Shown one piece after another: positions 47,328 through 57,227 of a DNA stretch of 62,863 nucleotides (the stretch's first letter is position 1; each line of letters opens with the position of its first letter). Source of the DNA: Thermus neutrinimicus (GTDB lineage Bacteria > Deinococcota > Deinococci > Deinococcales > Thermaceae); NCBI RefSeq assembly GCF_022760955.1, contig NZ_JAKTNU010000014.1:1-62863 (forward strand), written 5' to 3'. The notes beneath the pieces are model-generated. The model did no database searches, was not told the origin of the DNA, and saw only the letters and a list, made by a program, of their open reading frames with translations. Made by a program: the position numbers and the translations under genes.

Positions 47328-48659
47328 TCAGCAGGGCTTCTCCGCCCCCTTGCGGGCGTAGTAGTACCAGTTCAAGAAGAGATTCAAGGCGTAGAAGACC
47401 ATGAGGCCATAGAAGAAAGCGGTGAAACCCCCCGTGGCCTTCTGGGTGTAGCCGGCAAGGGTGGAAAAGATGAAGGGTCCATAGGCGGCAATAGCCGCGG
47501 TCCAGCCGATGACCCCTCCCGCCTGCCTGGGCGGGAAGATCATGGGCATCTGCTTGAAGGTGCTGGCGTTCCCCACCCCGCTGAAGAAGAAAACCAGGAG
47601 CATGGAAAGGACAAAGAGGGGAAACTGTTCCAAGGAGGTGGGCCGGGTGAAGAGGGTGACCAGCAGGGCGGAAAGAAAGATGCCGATGGCAGAGACATGG
47701 GTGACGATGGCCCCGCCAAAGCGATCGGATATGGGCCCGGCGATGACGCGGGCCAAGGAACCCACCAACGGGCCCAGAAAGGCATACCTCAAGGGGTCTG
47801 GGGCCCCGTCAAACTTCCCGTAGACCTCCCGGATCAGAAGGGGAAAGATGGCGGAAAACCCGGAGAAGGAGCCGAAGGTCATGATGTAGAGGCTGGTCAT
47901 GATCCAGGTGTGCTTGTCGCGGAAGATATCAAACTGCTCGCGAAGGTTAGCGCGAACGGGCACGCTTCGCAAGTAAACCCAGGCCATTATCGTCCCCAAA
48001 ACTACAAAAGGCACCCAGATGAAGGTGGCGTTTTGCAGCCAGATGGGCTGGGACACCCCGGGCTTAGGGGTGAAGGTCTGAGGACCCCCCAGGAGGGAGC
48101 CGAAGAGGGCGAAGCCGATGACCCAGGGGGTCACGAACTGGACCACGGAAACCCCGAAGTTGCCGATCCCCGCCTGCAAACCCAGGGCCGTCCCTTGAAG
48201 GCGCTTGGGGAAGAAGTAGCTGGTGGAGGGCATGAAACCGGAGAAGTTCCCCCCGCCGATCCCCGCCAAAAAGGCCAGAAGGAGGAGGACCCAGTAGGGG
48301 GTATTCGTGTTCTGTACGGCAAAGCCCCAACCCAGTAAGGGGATGAGCAAAAGCAGGGTGGAAAAGGTCACCAGGTGGCGGGTACCCAGGATGGGGGGCA
48401 GGAAGGTCCAGACGATGCGCAAGGTTCCCCCCGCCAACCCCGGCATGGCGGTCAGCCAGAAGAGCTGCAGGGTGGAAAGCTCAAACCCCACCTTGGGAAG
48501 CCGCACCACCAAGGCGCTCACCACGAACCAGGTAATGAAGGCCAGGGTGAGGTTGAAGGTGGTGATCCACAGGGTGCGCCAGGCCAAGGCGGGATCCCAG
48601 CGCTTGGGATCCTCGGGGTTCCACTCGGGGATCCAGGTACCCTTAGCTACCTTCAGCAT
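47328..48659 (-). CDS. narK2: Nitrate/nitrite transporter, NarK2 type
   Basis: 443-residue major facilitator with twelve membrane segments. Nitrate-signature glycines appear in FLAGIGGGNFSGFMPSTSYF and in FFSGVGNASTFKQMPMIF. In Thermus this second transporter is reported as a nitrate/nitrite antiporter-like carrier; direction cannot be read here. It is the last nar gene and overlaps narK1 by 7 bases. Confidence 0.9.
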   Translation of the reverse strand: MLKVAKGTWIPEWNPEDPKRWDPALAWRTLWITTFNLTLAFITWFVVSALVVRLPKVGFELSTLQLFWLTAMPGLAGGTLRIVWTFLPPILGTRHLVTFSTLLLLIPLLGWGFAVQNTNTPYWVLLLLAFLAGIGGGNFSGFMPSTSYFFPKRLQGTALGLQAGIGNFGVSVVQFVTPWVIGFALFGSLLGGPQTFTPKPGVSQPIWLQNATFIWVPFVVLGTIMAWVYLRSVPVRANLREQFDIFRDKHTWIMTSLYIMTFGSFSGFSAIFPLLIREVYGKFDGAPDPLRYAFLGPLVGSLARVIAGPISDRFGGAIVTHVSAIGIFLSALLVTLFTRPTSLEQFPLFVLSMLLVFFFSGVGNASTFKQMPMIFPPRQAGGVIGWTAAIAAYGPFIFSTLAGYTQKATGGFTAFFYGLMVFYALNLFLNWYYYARKGAEKPC

Positions 48660-49984
48660 GGACGGTCTCCTTTCAGTTCAAACTCGTTCCTAAGGTGCTT
48701 GGCCTCCTGCTGCAGGAGTTGGAGCACGGTTATGTGCATCCAAAGGAAGCTGATGGCCGTGAGGAGGAAGAGGACAAAGAAGGTCATCTGGGGTAGGCCG
48801 GTCCAGGCCTGGGCATAGGCGAAAAGGGGAGGCAGGAAAAACCCTCCCAAAGCCCCCAGCATGCCCACCAACCCTCCCACCGCCCCCACGTCCTTGGGGA
48901 AGTAGGTGGGGATGTGCTTGTAGACCGCGGCCTTACCCACGCCCATCCCCACGCCGATCAGAAAGACCAAAGCGGTAAAGAGCCAAACATTCATGGTGAA
49001 CTGCATGACCTCCTTAGTCCCCTGCTTGGTGTAGAGGACGATGTGCCCCTCCGGCATCATGAGAACCCCCGAGGCCAGGAGGATGATGCCGAAGGTCCAG
49101 TACATGACCCGCCGGGCCCCGAAGCGGTCGGAAAAGTAGCCGCCAAGGGGCCTTAAGAGGCTTGCGGGGAAGATGAAGAGGGCAGTAAGGAGGGCCGCCT
49201 CGTGCAGGGGTAGGCCAAAGACATCCACGTAGTACTTGGGGAGCCAGGCGCTTAGGGCCACATATGCCCCGAAGACCACCACGTAGTAAAGGCTGAAGCG
49301 CCAGACCCTCACGTACCTAAGCGGCCTTAACATCTCCAGGAAGGGCCTTCCCTGGCCCGGGCGCTTATCCTGTCTGGGGGTGCCGAACCACATGAGAAAG
49401 CCCATGAGCACCAGAAGCACCGCATAGAGGAAGGGGACGAAGCGCCAGCCCCCGGGGATCAGCCCCCCCAGGTAGCCCGCTGGCGGGATGCTGGCGATGA
49501 GGGCGGGGCCGATGAACTTGGTGACGCTGGCCCCCACGTTGCCTGCGCCAAAGAGCCCCAGGGCAAAGCCCTGCTGCTCCTTAGGGAACCAGGCGGAGTT
49601 CCAGGCGATGCCCACGCTGAAGGAGTTGCCGGCAAAGCCCACCAGGAAGGCGTAAAGGAGAAGCTCCTGGTAGCTTCCCGCCCGGGACACCAGATAGGCG
49701 GGGATGGCGGTGAAGAAGAGCATAAGGGTGAAAACCAACCGCCCCCCGTACCGGTCGGTGAGGATGCCGGCCAATAGCCGCCACAGGGAGCCATTCAGGA
49801 TGGCCACCGCCGAGAGCCAGGAAAGCTGGACATCCGTGAGGCCGAACTCCTGGCGGATGGGCACCCCCAGCACCCCGAACATCAGCCACACGGCAAACAT
49901 CACCGTGAAGCCGATGGTGGAAAGCCAAAGGACCCGAAGCCGTTCGGGACGCTCTTTCTCCAGCTGAACGGGGTCTTGGACCAT
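48653..49984 (-). CDS. narK1: Nitrate/nitrite transporter, NarK1 type
   Basis: 443-residue major facilitator, twelve membrane segments. Signatures: AFLVGFAGNSFSVGIAWNSA, FPKEQQGFALGLFGAGNVG and VGKAAVYKHIPTYFPKDVG. Distinct from its neighbour: the two share fold and length but not these motifs. Usually viewed as the nitrate-proton symport type. Three bases after narI. Confidence 0.9.
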   Translation of the reverse strand: MVQDPVQLEKERPERLRVLWLSTIGFTVMFAVWLMFGVLGVPIRQEFGLTDVQLSWLSAVAILNGSLWRLLAGILTDRYGGRLVFTLMLFFTAIPAYLVSRAGSYQELLLYAFLVGFAGNSFSVGIAWNSAWFPKEQQGFALGLFGAGNVGASVTKFIGPALIASIPPAGYLGGLIPGGWRFVPFLYAVLLVLMGFLMWFGTPRQDKRPGQGRPFLEMLRPLRYVRVWRFSLYYVVVFGAYVALSAWLPKYYVDVFGLPLHEAALLTALFIFPASLLRPLGGYFSDRFGARRVMYWTFGIILLASGVLMMPEGHIVLYTKQGTKEVMQFTMNVWLFTALVFLIGVGMGVGKAAVYKHIPTYFPKDVGAVGGLVGMLGALGGFFLPPLFAYAQAWTGLPQMTFFVLFLLTAISFLWMHITVLQLLQQEAKHLRNEFELKGDRPC

Positions 49985-49987
49985 AGC

Positions 49988-50665
49988 TCACCTCGCCAGC
50001 TTGCGCACCCAGATGACGATCTGCCAAGGCCTCAAGACGTAGCCCAAGGGCACGGTGATGATGTGGACCAGCCGGGAGAAGGGGAAGGCCGCCAGGAAGA
50101 CCCAGAAGTTAAAGACGTGAAGCTGGGTCCAAAAGGGCAGGTCGGCGATGAGTTCCGGCCTAGGCTGGAGGGTTAGGATGGACCAGAGGTAAGGGGTCAT
50201 GACCGCGGGGAACCAGTAGCTCCCAAAGCGGTAGAAAAGGGCGGTGAGGACCCCGGAAAGAGCGGACACAAAGATCACCACCAGGACCACATAGTCCATG
50301 GAGGTGGATGCTGCCCGCACCCGGGCCACGGAGATCCTGCGGGTGAGGAGCACCCAGGTTCCCACCAAGGCCCAAAGACCAAGGCCAAGGCCAGTGATTT
50401 CCAAGAGGTAAAGCCTCAGGGGCACAGCGTTCCAAAGGAGAAGCCCTTTGGGAAGCAAAAGGGCCAGAAGGTGGCCCAAAAGGACCAGGACCAATCCCCA
50501 GTGCATGGCCACGGAGCCGAAAAAGAGGCGCTTTTGCTCCAGAAGCTGGCTGGACTGGGCGGAGACGGAAAAGGGCCTATAGACCATGCGGTAGGCGGTG
50601 ACCGCCACCGCCAAGGTGAGGGCGATGTAGGGGAAGACGCCGAAGAGAAGGGTGTTCCAGTTCAT
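49988..50665 (-). CDS. narI: Respiratory nitrate reductase gamma subunit
   Basis: Membrane cytochrome b that passes quinol electrons to NarH. 225 residues with five membrane segments. Haem-ligand His candidates lie in FGSVAMHWGLVLVLLGHLLAL and in FWTQLHVFNFWVFLAAFPFSRLVH. Three bases separate it from narJ and narK1. Confidence 0.94.
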   Translation of the reverse strand: MNWNTLLFGVFPYIALTLAVAVTAYRMVYRPFSVSAQSSQLLEQKRLFFGSVAMHWGLVLVLLGHLLALLLPKGLLLWNAVPLRLYLLEITGLGLGLWALVGTWVLLTRRISVARVRAASTSMDYVVLVVIFVSALSGVLTALFYRFGSYWFPAVMTPYLWSILTLQPRPELIADLPFWTQLHVFNFWVFLAAFPFSRLVHIITVPLGYVLRPWQIVIWVRKLAR

Positions 50666-50668
50666 CCT

Positions 50669-51181
50669 TCACCTCCCTGCCAACACTCCCTGCAAGGCCT
50701 CCTGGACCCCCTCGAGGACCAGGAGGTAGGGATTCTTGGCGTCCAGGGTCTTGAGGGTCTTGTGCATCTCTTGGAGGGCCTTGGGCAGGATCTCCACGAG
50801 CTCGGGAAGGGGGTTTTCCGAGCGGGCCAGGTAGCGGAGGACGTTGGCCAAGTGGTCGGGAAGCTCGCTCCCCGGGTCCAGGTTGATCTCCCGAAAGGCC
50901 CGCACCAAGGCGGCCAAAAGCTCCCCCCGCTGGTAGCTTTCCCCGTAGACGGCAAAGCCCACATAGGGGGCGGTGGTGGGGGTGAGGTCCAGGGTGCGGG
51001 TGTAGAGCTCCTCCCACTCCCCCAGGGAAAGCTCCTCCACCTGGCGCAGGAAGCGCTCCAGCTTCTGCTTGGCAGGCCCACGGGGGCAGCCGATCCAGCG
51101 CCGCCAGAGCTCCTCCAGGCGCCCCGGCATGGGGTAGTCCAGGGCCAGGGCCAAGGTTTCCAAAAGGGTGCCGTTGCCCAT
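50669..51181 (-). CDS. narJ: Nitrate reductase assembly chaperone
   Basis: 170 residues, all helical, NarJ/TorD-like. It includes EELYTRTLDLTPTTAPYVGF and SELPDHLANVLRYLARSEN, family landmarks. Needed for insertion of the Mo cofactor into NarG and for membrane attachment. Sits between narH and narI as in other nar operons. Confidence 0.93.
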   Translation of the reverse strand: MGNGTLLETLALALDYPMPGRLEELWRRWIGCPRGPAKQKLERFLRQVEELSLGEWEELYTRTLDLTPTTAPYVGFAVYGESYQRGELLAALVRAFREINLDPGSELPDHLANVLRYLARSENPLPELVEILPKALQEMHKTLKTLDAKNPYLLVLEGVQEALQGVLAGR

Positions 51182-51190
51182 GGCTTCCTC

Positions 51191-52726
51191 CTACTCCCCC
51201 CTCAAGGGCGGCTGGATGTAGCCGAAGCCCGTCTCCCCCTTGTGGGCCAAGGGGTCCTTCCAGACCTCGGCCGCCATCTCCCGGTGGTAGGGGGGCAACA
51301 CGAAGCGCTCCTCCAAGGTGGGGAGGGTGGTGAGGCGGTAGATGGCCTCGGCCTCCTCGAGGGTGAGCCCCGCATCCCGCAAGACCTTCTGGGCCTTCTC
51401 CGTCACGCCGCCTTCTAGGCTTTCCTGCCTTTTCAGTATGCGCACCGCCAGCATCTTCTTAAGGGCGGGCACGATGAGGCTTTCGTTGCCGGCAGTGAAG
51501 AGGTTGGCCAGGTACCTCACCGGCATCCTTGCCTTTTCCAGGCTTTCGTAGACCTCAAAGTCCAGGTCGGTTTCGGGAATGTCCAACCGCACCAGGCCCT
51601 CCCTCCCCTGGCTAACCCTTAAGGCCTTCTCCAGGGTGGACACCACCGGGGAAAGGGGCGGGACGTAGAACATCATGGCCAGGGTGCGGTACTCGGGGTG
51701 CAGGGGGAAGGCCAGCCCCCAAACCTTCACGAACTTGTAGATGGGGGAGTTCTGGGCCGCCTTGATCCAGCCGTCATCAATCCCCTCGGCCTTGGCGGCG
51801 GCGATGACCTCAGGGTCAAAGGGATCCAGGATGATCCCAAGCTGGGACTCCACCAGCCGGTCGTCGGGCACCATGGCCGCCTCAGGGATGCGGTCGGCAT
51901 CGTAAAGGAGCACCCCCATGTAGCGGATCCGCCCCACGCAGGAATGGGCGCAGGCCGGGGCCTGGCCGGTTTCCAACCGGGGGAAGCAGAGGATGCACTT
52001 CTCGCTCTTCCCCGTGGCCCAGTTGTAGTAGACCTTCTTGTAGGGACAGGCGGCCACGCACATCCGCCAAGCCTTGCACTTGTTCTCGTTGACCAACACC
52101 ACCCCGTCCTCTGCCCGCTTGTAGATGGCCCCGGTGGGACAGGCGGCCACGCAAGCTGGGTTCAGGCAGTGGTTGCAGATGCGGGGCAGGTACTGGAAGA
52201 CCACCCCCTCGATCTCGGAGAGCTGGGCCCGAACCTCGGGGTCCAGGCCCTTTAGGTTGGGGTCATTGGCGGCATAGAGGGGGCTTCCCCCAAGGTCGTC
52301 GTCCCAGTTGGGACCGGCCCCCGGGGTCATCACCTCCCCGGTGATCATGGAGACAGGCACCGCCGTGGGCTGGTCCTCCCCTTCCGGGCTGGTAAAGAGG
52401 TCGTTATAGCGGAAGGTGTAGGGCTCGTAGTAGTCGTCCAGGGAGGGCAAGGCGGGGTTGAAGAAGAGGCGTAAAAGCCCCTGGGTGCGGGAGTGCAGGC
52501 GGAGATCCAAGTGGCCATCCTTGTACTCCCAGCCCCCCCGGAAGCGCTCCTGGTCCTCCCAACCCGTGGGGTAACCGGCCCCGGGCCGGGTCTCCACGTT
52601 GTTCCACCACATGTACTCCGCACCCTTGCGGTCCGTCCAGAGGTTCTTGCAGGCGATGGAGCAGGTGTGGCAACCGATGCACTTGTCCAGATGGAAGAGC
52701 ATGGACATGTGGGCTCTAACCTTCAT
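51191..52726 (-). CDS. narH: Nitrate reductase beta subunit, Fe-S protein
   Basis: 511 residues. Four cysteine groups bind the FeS clusters: CIGCHTCSIAC (16-26), CNHCLNPACVAACP, CKAWRMCVAACP and CILCFPRLETGQAPACAHSC. In the third, Trp replaces the second Cys, which marks the [3Fe-4S] cluster of NarH. It relays electrons from NarI to NarG on the cytoplasmic side. Length and order are standard. Confidence 0.97.
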   Translation of the reverse strand: MKVRAHMSMLFHLDKCIGCHTCSIACKNLWTDRKGAEYMWWNNVETRPGAGYPTGWEDQERFRGGWEYKDGHLDLRLHSRTQGLLRLFFNPALPSLDDYYEPYTFRYNDLFTSPEGEDQPTAVPVSMITGEVMTPGAGPNWDDDLGGSPLYAANDPNLKGLDPEVRAQLSEIEGVVFQYLPRICNHCLNPACVAACPTGAIYKRAEDGVVLVNENKCKAWRMCVAACPYKKVYYNWATGKSEKCILCFPRLETGQAPACAHSCVGRIRYMGVLLYDADRIPEAAMVPDDRLVESQLGIILDPFDPEVIAAAKAEGIDDGWIKAAQNSPIYKFVKVWGLAFPLHPEYRTLAMMFYVPPLSPVVSTLEKALRVSQGREGLVRLDIPETDLDFEVYESLEKARMPVRYLANLFTAGNESLIVPALKKMLAVRILKRQESLEGGVTEKAQKVLRDAGLTLEEAEAIYRLTTLPTLEERFVLPPYHREMAAEVWKDPLAHKGETGFGYIQPPLRGE

Positions 52727-52741
52727 GGCCTTCCTCCTTTC

Positions 52742-55700
52742 TCACCACTCCGGGGGCCGCTCCAGCTTGCGCACGAAGACCCAGGTGTCCCGGTTCACCC
52801 CCACCGGCCCCCAGTAGTTGAAGGCGTAGGTGAACTGGGCGTAGCCGCCGGACATCAAAACGGGCTTGAGGCGGGCCCGGGTGATGGAGTTGTTCATCCC
52901 GGCCCGCTTGCCCCTTAAGGGGCTTTTGGGGATGCTCACCGTGCGCTCGGTGGCGTGGTAGACGAAGACGGTTCCCCTGGGGATGCGGGCAGAGACGATG
53001 GCCCTTTGCACGAAGACCCCGTTGTCGTTGAAAAGCTCCACCCAGTCGTTGTCCCGTATGCCCAGCTCCGCCGCATCCTTGTCGTTGAGCCAGACCGGGT
53101 AGCCTCCCCGGGAGAGGGTCATCATGCGGTGGTTCTCCGAGTAGGTGGAGTGGATGGACCACTTCCCGTGAGGGGTGATGTAGTTGAGGAGCTTGCCCTG
53201 GGCCTCCTTGGCGCTCTTCTCCGTTTCCTGGAGCATGAGGACATCCGGCCGGGGCTTGTAGGTGGGCAGGTGTTCGCCGAAGGCCAGGTAGTTGGGGTGG
53301 TCCAGGTAGAAGTGCTGCCTGCCCGTAAGCGTCCGCCAGGGGATGAGGCGCTCCACGTTTAAGGTGTAGGGGCTATAGGCCCGGCCCTGGTTGATGATGG
53401 CGCTCCAGGTGGGGGTGGTGAGCTGGCGGCGGGGCTGGGCCACCAGGTCCTTAAAGGAGATGCGCACATGGCGGTTGCCCTCGGCCAGATCGGTCAGCCT
53501 GACCCCGGTCTTCTTCTCCTCGTCCAGGAAGGCCCGGTAGGCCAGCTCCCCGTTGGAAACCGGGTCCAGGAAGAGGATGGCCTCGGCCACCTGGCGGGCC
53601 TCCTCGAGGCTCGGCCGCTTCTCCCCCTGGAAGAACCGGGGCTGGCGCTCGGCAAGCTCCTTGTAGAAGTCCTCCACGGGGATGGTAAGGCCGTGCATCC
53701 CCACCCCCACCTTCTCCACCACCGGCCCCAGGGTGACCATCTTCTCGTAGAGCGCGGTGTAGTCCCGCTCCACCACCCGGAACTTGGGCATGGTCTTGCC
53801 GGGGATGGGCTCCACTTCCCCTTTCTTCCAGTCCCGGTCCTCGGCCTGGGCCAGCTCGTCCGGGGTGTCGTGCTGTAAGGGGATCATGACCAGGTCCTTC
53901 ACCGGGGTGGGCAGGTGGAGGCGGGCCAGTTCGGAAACCTTCTTGGCGATGGCCTTAAAGATCTCCCAGTCCGGCTTGGACTCCCAAGCGGGGGGCACCG
54001 CCGCCTGCAAGGGGTTGATGAAGGTGTGCATGTCGGTGGTGTTGATGTCGTCCTTCTCGTACCAGGTGGCGGCGGGAAGGACGATGTCGGAGTAGAGGGC
54101 GCTGGTATCCATGCGGAAGTTGAGGTCCACCACCAGATCCAGCTTCCCCTCGGGGGCGGGCTTGCGGTAGACCACCTCCTGTACCTGGCCCTCCGCCCTC
54201 TCCTCGGCGATGGTGTTGGTGTGGGTGCCCAGGTAGTGCTTCAGGAAGTACTCGTGCCCCTTGGCGCTGGTGCCGATGGCGTTCCCCCGCCAGATGAACC
54301 AGACCCTGGGCCAGTTCTCGGGGGCATCGGGGTCCTCCACCGCGAACCGCAGCTCTCCCCGCTTAAGGGCCTCAACCACGTACTGGACGATCTCCGCCTC
54401 GGTCTTGGCTCCCCGGGCCTCCGCCTCCTTGACCACCTCCAAGGGGCTCTTGTTGAACTGGGGGAAGAAGGGGAGCCACCCTTTGCGCACCGCCCGCACC
54501 TGGTGGTCCACGGTGTGGTCCGTTAGGCCTGCCGCCGTCTTGTCGTAGGCGGAAAAACCCCGCTCGTAGCGCCACTGGTCTGAGTGGACGTAGTGGAAGC
54601 TGGGGGTGTTCTGCTGCCTGGGGGGGTAGCCCCAGTCGGTGGCGAAGGCAATGGGGCCCCAGGAGGCCTGGTTGGCCAGCTTCTCCTGCCCCACATAGTG
54701 GGCCAGGCCCCCGCCGTTCACCCCCACGCTCCCCGTGAGCATGAGGGCCACAATCCCCGCCCGGTACATGAGGTTGTTGTGGTACCAGTGGTTGACGCCC
54801 GCCCCGATGATGATGAGGTTCTTCCCCTTGGTCTTGAGGCCGTTTTCCGCCCAGGAGCGGGCGTACTTGAGAAGGGTATCCCGGTGGATCCCGGTCCACT
54901 TCTCCTGCCAGGCGGGGGTGTAGGGCAGGTCATCCCCGTAATCCCTGGGGTAATCCCCCGGAAGGCCCCGCCCCACCCCGAACTGGGCCATGAGGAGGTC
55001 AAAGACTGTGGCCACCGCCACCTTTTCCCCGTCCCCCGTCACCACGTACTTGACGGGCACGCCCCGCTTGCGCTTTTGGTCGGAGGAGAAATCGTCAAAC
55101 TCCAGAAGCAGGACCTCGTCCTCCACCCCCAGGAGGCTTAGGCGGGGGTTTAAGGGCTCGCCGGTTCTGGGGTCTTCCAACTTCAGGTTCCACTTGCCCT
55201 TCTCCTTCTGCCAGCGGAAGCCGATGGTCCCCCCGGGCATCCTGGGACCCCTTTCCTCATCCCAGAGGAGGAGCTTGAAGTCCCCGTTCTCCTCCTCGGC
55301 GTATTCCGAAAGGCGGTTGGCCCTGAGGTAACGCCCGGGGCGGCCATCCCGAATCTCGATCAGGAGGGGAGCGTCGGTGTACCGCTTCAGGTAGTCCAGG
55401 AAGTAGGGCACCTCCCGCTCGGCGTAGTACTCCTTGAGCAGGACGTGGTTCACCGCCATCCAGAAGGCCCCATCCTGGCCGGGGTTAATGGGGATCCACC
55501 AGTCGGCGTACTTGGAAACCTGGGAGAAGTCGGGGCTGAAGACGGTGAGCTTGGCCCCTGCATGCCGCACCTCGGAGATGAAGTGGGTGTCGGGGGTACG
55601 GGTCATGTTGAGGTTGGAGCCCATCACCGCGATGAAACGGGCGTTGTACCAGTCGGCGGACTCGTGGACATCCGTCTGTTCTCCCCAAATCTCGGGGGAG

Positions 55701-56332
55701 GCGTTGGGCAGGTCGCAGTACCAGTCGTAGAAGCTCATGGGCACGCCGCCCAAAAGGGAGAGGAAGCGGCTTCCGGCGGCGTAGGAGATCTGGCTCATGG
55801 CGGGGATGGGGGAGAAACCGATGACCCTATCGGGGCCATAGCGCTTCACCGTGGAAACCACGGCGGCGGCGATGAGTTCCAGGACCTCATCCCAGCTGGC
55901 CCGCCTGAAACCCCCTTTACCGCGGGCCTTCTGGTAGCGCTTGCGCTTATGGGGATCGTTCTGGATGGCCTCCCAGGCGGCCACGGGGTCAGGGTGCTGT
56001 TTCTTGGCTTCCCGCCAGAGGTCCAGAAGGGCCCCCTTGGCGTAGGGGTACTTCACCCGGATGGGGCTATAGAGGTACCAGCTGAAGCTGATGCCCCGCT
56101 GGCAACCCCTGGGCTCGTAGGGGGGAAGGCCGGCCTCGAGGCTCGGGTAATCCGTGGCCTGAAGCTCCCAGGTGACCACGCCGTCCTTGACGAAAACCTC
56201 CCAGGAGCAAGAACCCGTGCAGTTCACCCCGTGGGTGGTGCGCACCCGCTTATCGTGTTGGAAACGGTTGCGGTAAAACTCCTCCCACTTCCTTTCCGCC
56301 GGGCTCTCTATTTCCTTGATCCAACCCTTCAT
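52742..56332 (-). CDS. narG: Nitrate reductase alpha subunit, Mo-bisMGD
   Basis: 1196-residue catalytic subunit reducing nitrate to nitrite. The FS0 cluster motif [14 protein letters not shown] (His plus Cys) and PRGCQRG are near the N-terminus. The Mo-ligand region [17 protein letters not shown] and substrate-funnel phrase [13 protein letters not shown] follow. No Tat signal, so it faces the cytoplasm. Starts 2 bases after narC. Confidence 0.98.
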   Translation of the reverse strand: MKGWIKEIESPAERKWEEFYRNRFQHDKRVRTTHGVNCTGSCSWEVFVKDGVVTWELQATDYPSLEAGLPPYEPRGCQRGISFSWYLYSPIRVKYPYAKGALLDLWREAKKQHPDPVAAWEAIQNDPHKRKRYQKARGKGGFRRASWDEVLELIAAAVVSTVKRYGPDRVIGFSPIPAMSQISYAAGSRFLSLLGGVPMSFYDWYCDLPNASPEIWGEQTDVHESADWYNARFIAVMGSNLNMTRTPDTHFISEVRHAGAKLTVFSPDFSQVSKYADWWIPINPGQDGAFWMAVNHVLLKEYYAEREVPYFLDYLKRYTDAPLLIEIRDGRPGRYLRANRLSEYAEEENGDFKLLLWDEERGPRMPGGTIGFRWQKEKGKWNLKLEDPRTGEPLNPRLSLLGVEDEVLLLEFDDFSSDQKRKRGVPVKYVVTGDGEKVAVATVFDLLMAQFGVGRGLPGDYPRDYGDDLPYTPAWQEKWTGIHRDTLLKYARSWAENGLKTKGKNLIIIGAGVNHWYHNNLMYRAGIVALMLTGSVGVNGGGLAHYVGQEKLANQASWGPIAFATDWGYPPRQQNTPSFHYVHSDQWRYERGFSAYDKTAAGLTDHTVDHQVRAVRKGWLPFFPQFNKSPLEVVKEAEARGAKTEAEIVQYVVEALKRGELRFAVEDPDAPENWPRVWFIWRGNAIGTSAKGHEYFLKHYLGTHTNTIAEERAEGQVQEVVYRKPAPEGKLDLVVDLNFRMDTSALYSDIVLPAATWYEKDDINTTDMHTFINPLQAAVPPAWESKPDWEIFKAIAKKVSELARLHLPTPVKDLVMIPLQHDTPDELAQAEDRDWKKGEVEPIPGKTMPKFRVVERDYTALYEKMVTLGPVVEKVGVGMHGLTIPVEDFYKELAERQPRFFQGEKRPSLEEARQVAEAILFLDPVSNGELAYRAFLDEEKKTGVRLTDLAEGNRHVRISFKDLVAQPRRQLTTPTWSAIINQGRAYSPYTLNVERLIPWRTLTGRQHFYLDHPNYLAFGEHLPTYKPRPDVLMLQETEKSAKEAQGKLLNYITPHGKWSIHSTYSENHRMMTLSRGGYPVWLNDKDAAELGIRDNDWVELFNDNGVFVQRAIVSARIPRGTVFVYHATERTVSIPKSPLRGKRAGMNNSITRARLKPVLMSGGYAQFTYAFNYWGPVGVNRDTWVFVRKLERPPEW

Positions 56333-56334
56333 GT

Positions 56335-57129
56335 TTACCTCCTAAGCTGGCTCTGGATACGTTCCGCCAGGCTCTTGGGCCTAAGCTGCCAGAGGATGGC
56401 CTGGTAAAGTAACAAGAGTCCCAAGAGGACCAATCCCGCCAACAAGAACCGACCCAGATACAGGGAAGCGGGCCTGGGCACCTCGTTGGACACCTGGGCC
56501 AAGAAGGCGGCCAGCGCCGCCGCCTCCACCTCGGTGAGGGCCTTTCCCTTGTAGGCTTCCCGCATCACGGGGAAAGCGGGATTCTGCAAGAGGGCCGTAA
56601 GCCCCGCCTCGCCCCCCAGGCGCTTGGCGGCATCCGTGAGGTCCTTGCCCATGGAACCCCCACCCAGGAAGCCCGCCCCCGCCACCGTGTGGCAGGCCTG
56701 GCAGGGCGCCCCGCCGTTTTGCAGGGCCTTCTGGCCCAGATAAAGGGCCCGGCCCAAAGCGGGATCCCCTTGGACCTGAGGCGCGGGCGCTTGGGCCTCG
56801 GCTTGCGCACCCGCTAAACCCTTTAGATGCTGGGCGATGGCCCGGGCCTCGGCCTCGGACACCTGGGGCATGGGGGGCATGACCCCGCTGTAGGCCACCC
56901 CGTTCACCTCCAGCGGGCCAGAAAGCCCTTCCCGCACTACCTTCACCACATAGGCCTCGTCCTGTACCTTGGGGTTCCCCGCCAAGGGGGGAATGGCCCC
57001 GGGGATACCCTGCCCCTCTGCGCCATGGCAAGCAGCGCAGTGCTGGCCGTAAAGGGCCTTCCCATCCTGGGCCAAAGCCAGGGATAGGGCCAGGAGCAAG
57101 GCCAGGGGAAAGAAGCGTTTGCCCTTCAT
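56335..57129 (-). CDS. narC: Dihaem cytochrome c of the nar operon
   Basis: 264 residues. A signal peptide ends near LALAQ. Two haem sites: CAACH (31-35) and CQACH (143-147). Met ligand candidates include VMPPMP. A C-terminal membrane helix ([20 protein letters not shown]) anchors it. NarC is the fourth subunit typical of the Thermus nitrate reductase, linking it to NADH-fed electron flow. ATG 57129 follows GGAGGTGAGG. Confidence 0.93.
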   Translation of the reverse strand: MKGKRFFPLALLLALSLALAQDGKALYGQHCAACHGAEGQGIPGAIPPLAGNPKVQDEAYVVKVVREGLSGPLEVNGVAYSGVMPPMPQVSEAEARAIAQHLKGLAGAQAEAQAPAPQVQGDPALGRALYLGQKALQNGGAPCQACHTVAGAGFLGGGSMGKDLTDAAKRLGGEAGLTALLQNPAFPVMREAYKGKALTEVEAAALAAFLAQVSNEVPRPASLYLGRFLLAGLVLLGLLLLYQAILWQLRPKSLAERIQSQLRR

Positions 57130-57185
57130 CCTCACCTCCAAGGGCTAGGATGACCGGTTGGCCTTGCGCGGACTGGCACGGCTCG

Positions 57186-57197
57186 GGACATATGTCC
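57186..57197. promoter_or_regulatory. Palindrome in the narC-dnrS divergent region
   Basis: GGACATATGTCC, a perfect 12-base inverted repeat in the 98-base spacer, centred 62.5 bases from the narC start and 36.5 from the dnrS start. It resembles neither the FNR-type boxes nor the CsoR-like operators. Confidence 0.5.
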
Positions 57198-57210
57198 TAC
57201 CTGAAGGGGG

Positions 57211-57216
57211 TATACA
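57211..57216 (+). promoter_or_regulatory. dnrS -10 element
   Basis: TATACA, placing a start near 57223. The -35 region would overlap the palindrome at 57186-57197. Confidence 0.45.
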
Positions 57217-57227
57217 CTGGGGAGGCG

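Noticed and set aside
57149..57163. ATGACCGGTTGGCC as a fourth FNR/DNR-type box at narC
   Set aside because: Only the left half fits; the right half is not GTCAA and the distance to narC is about 27 bases, not 42.
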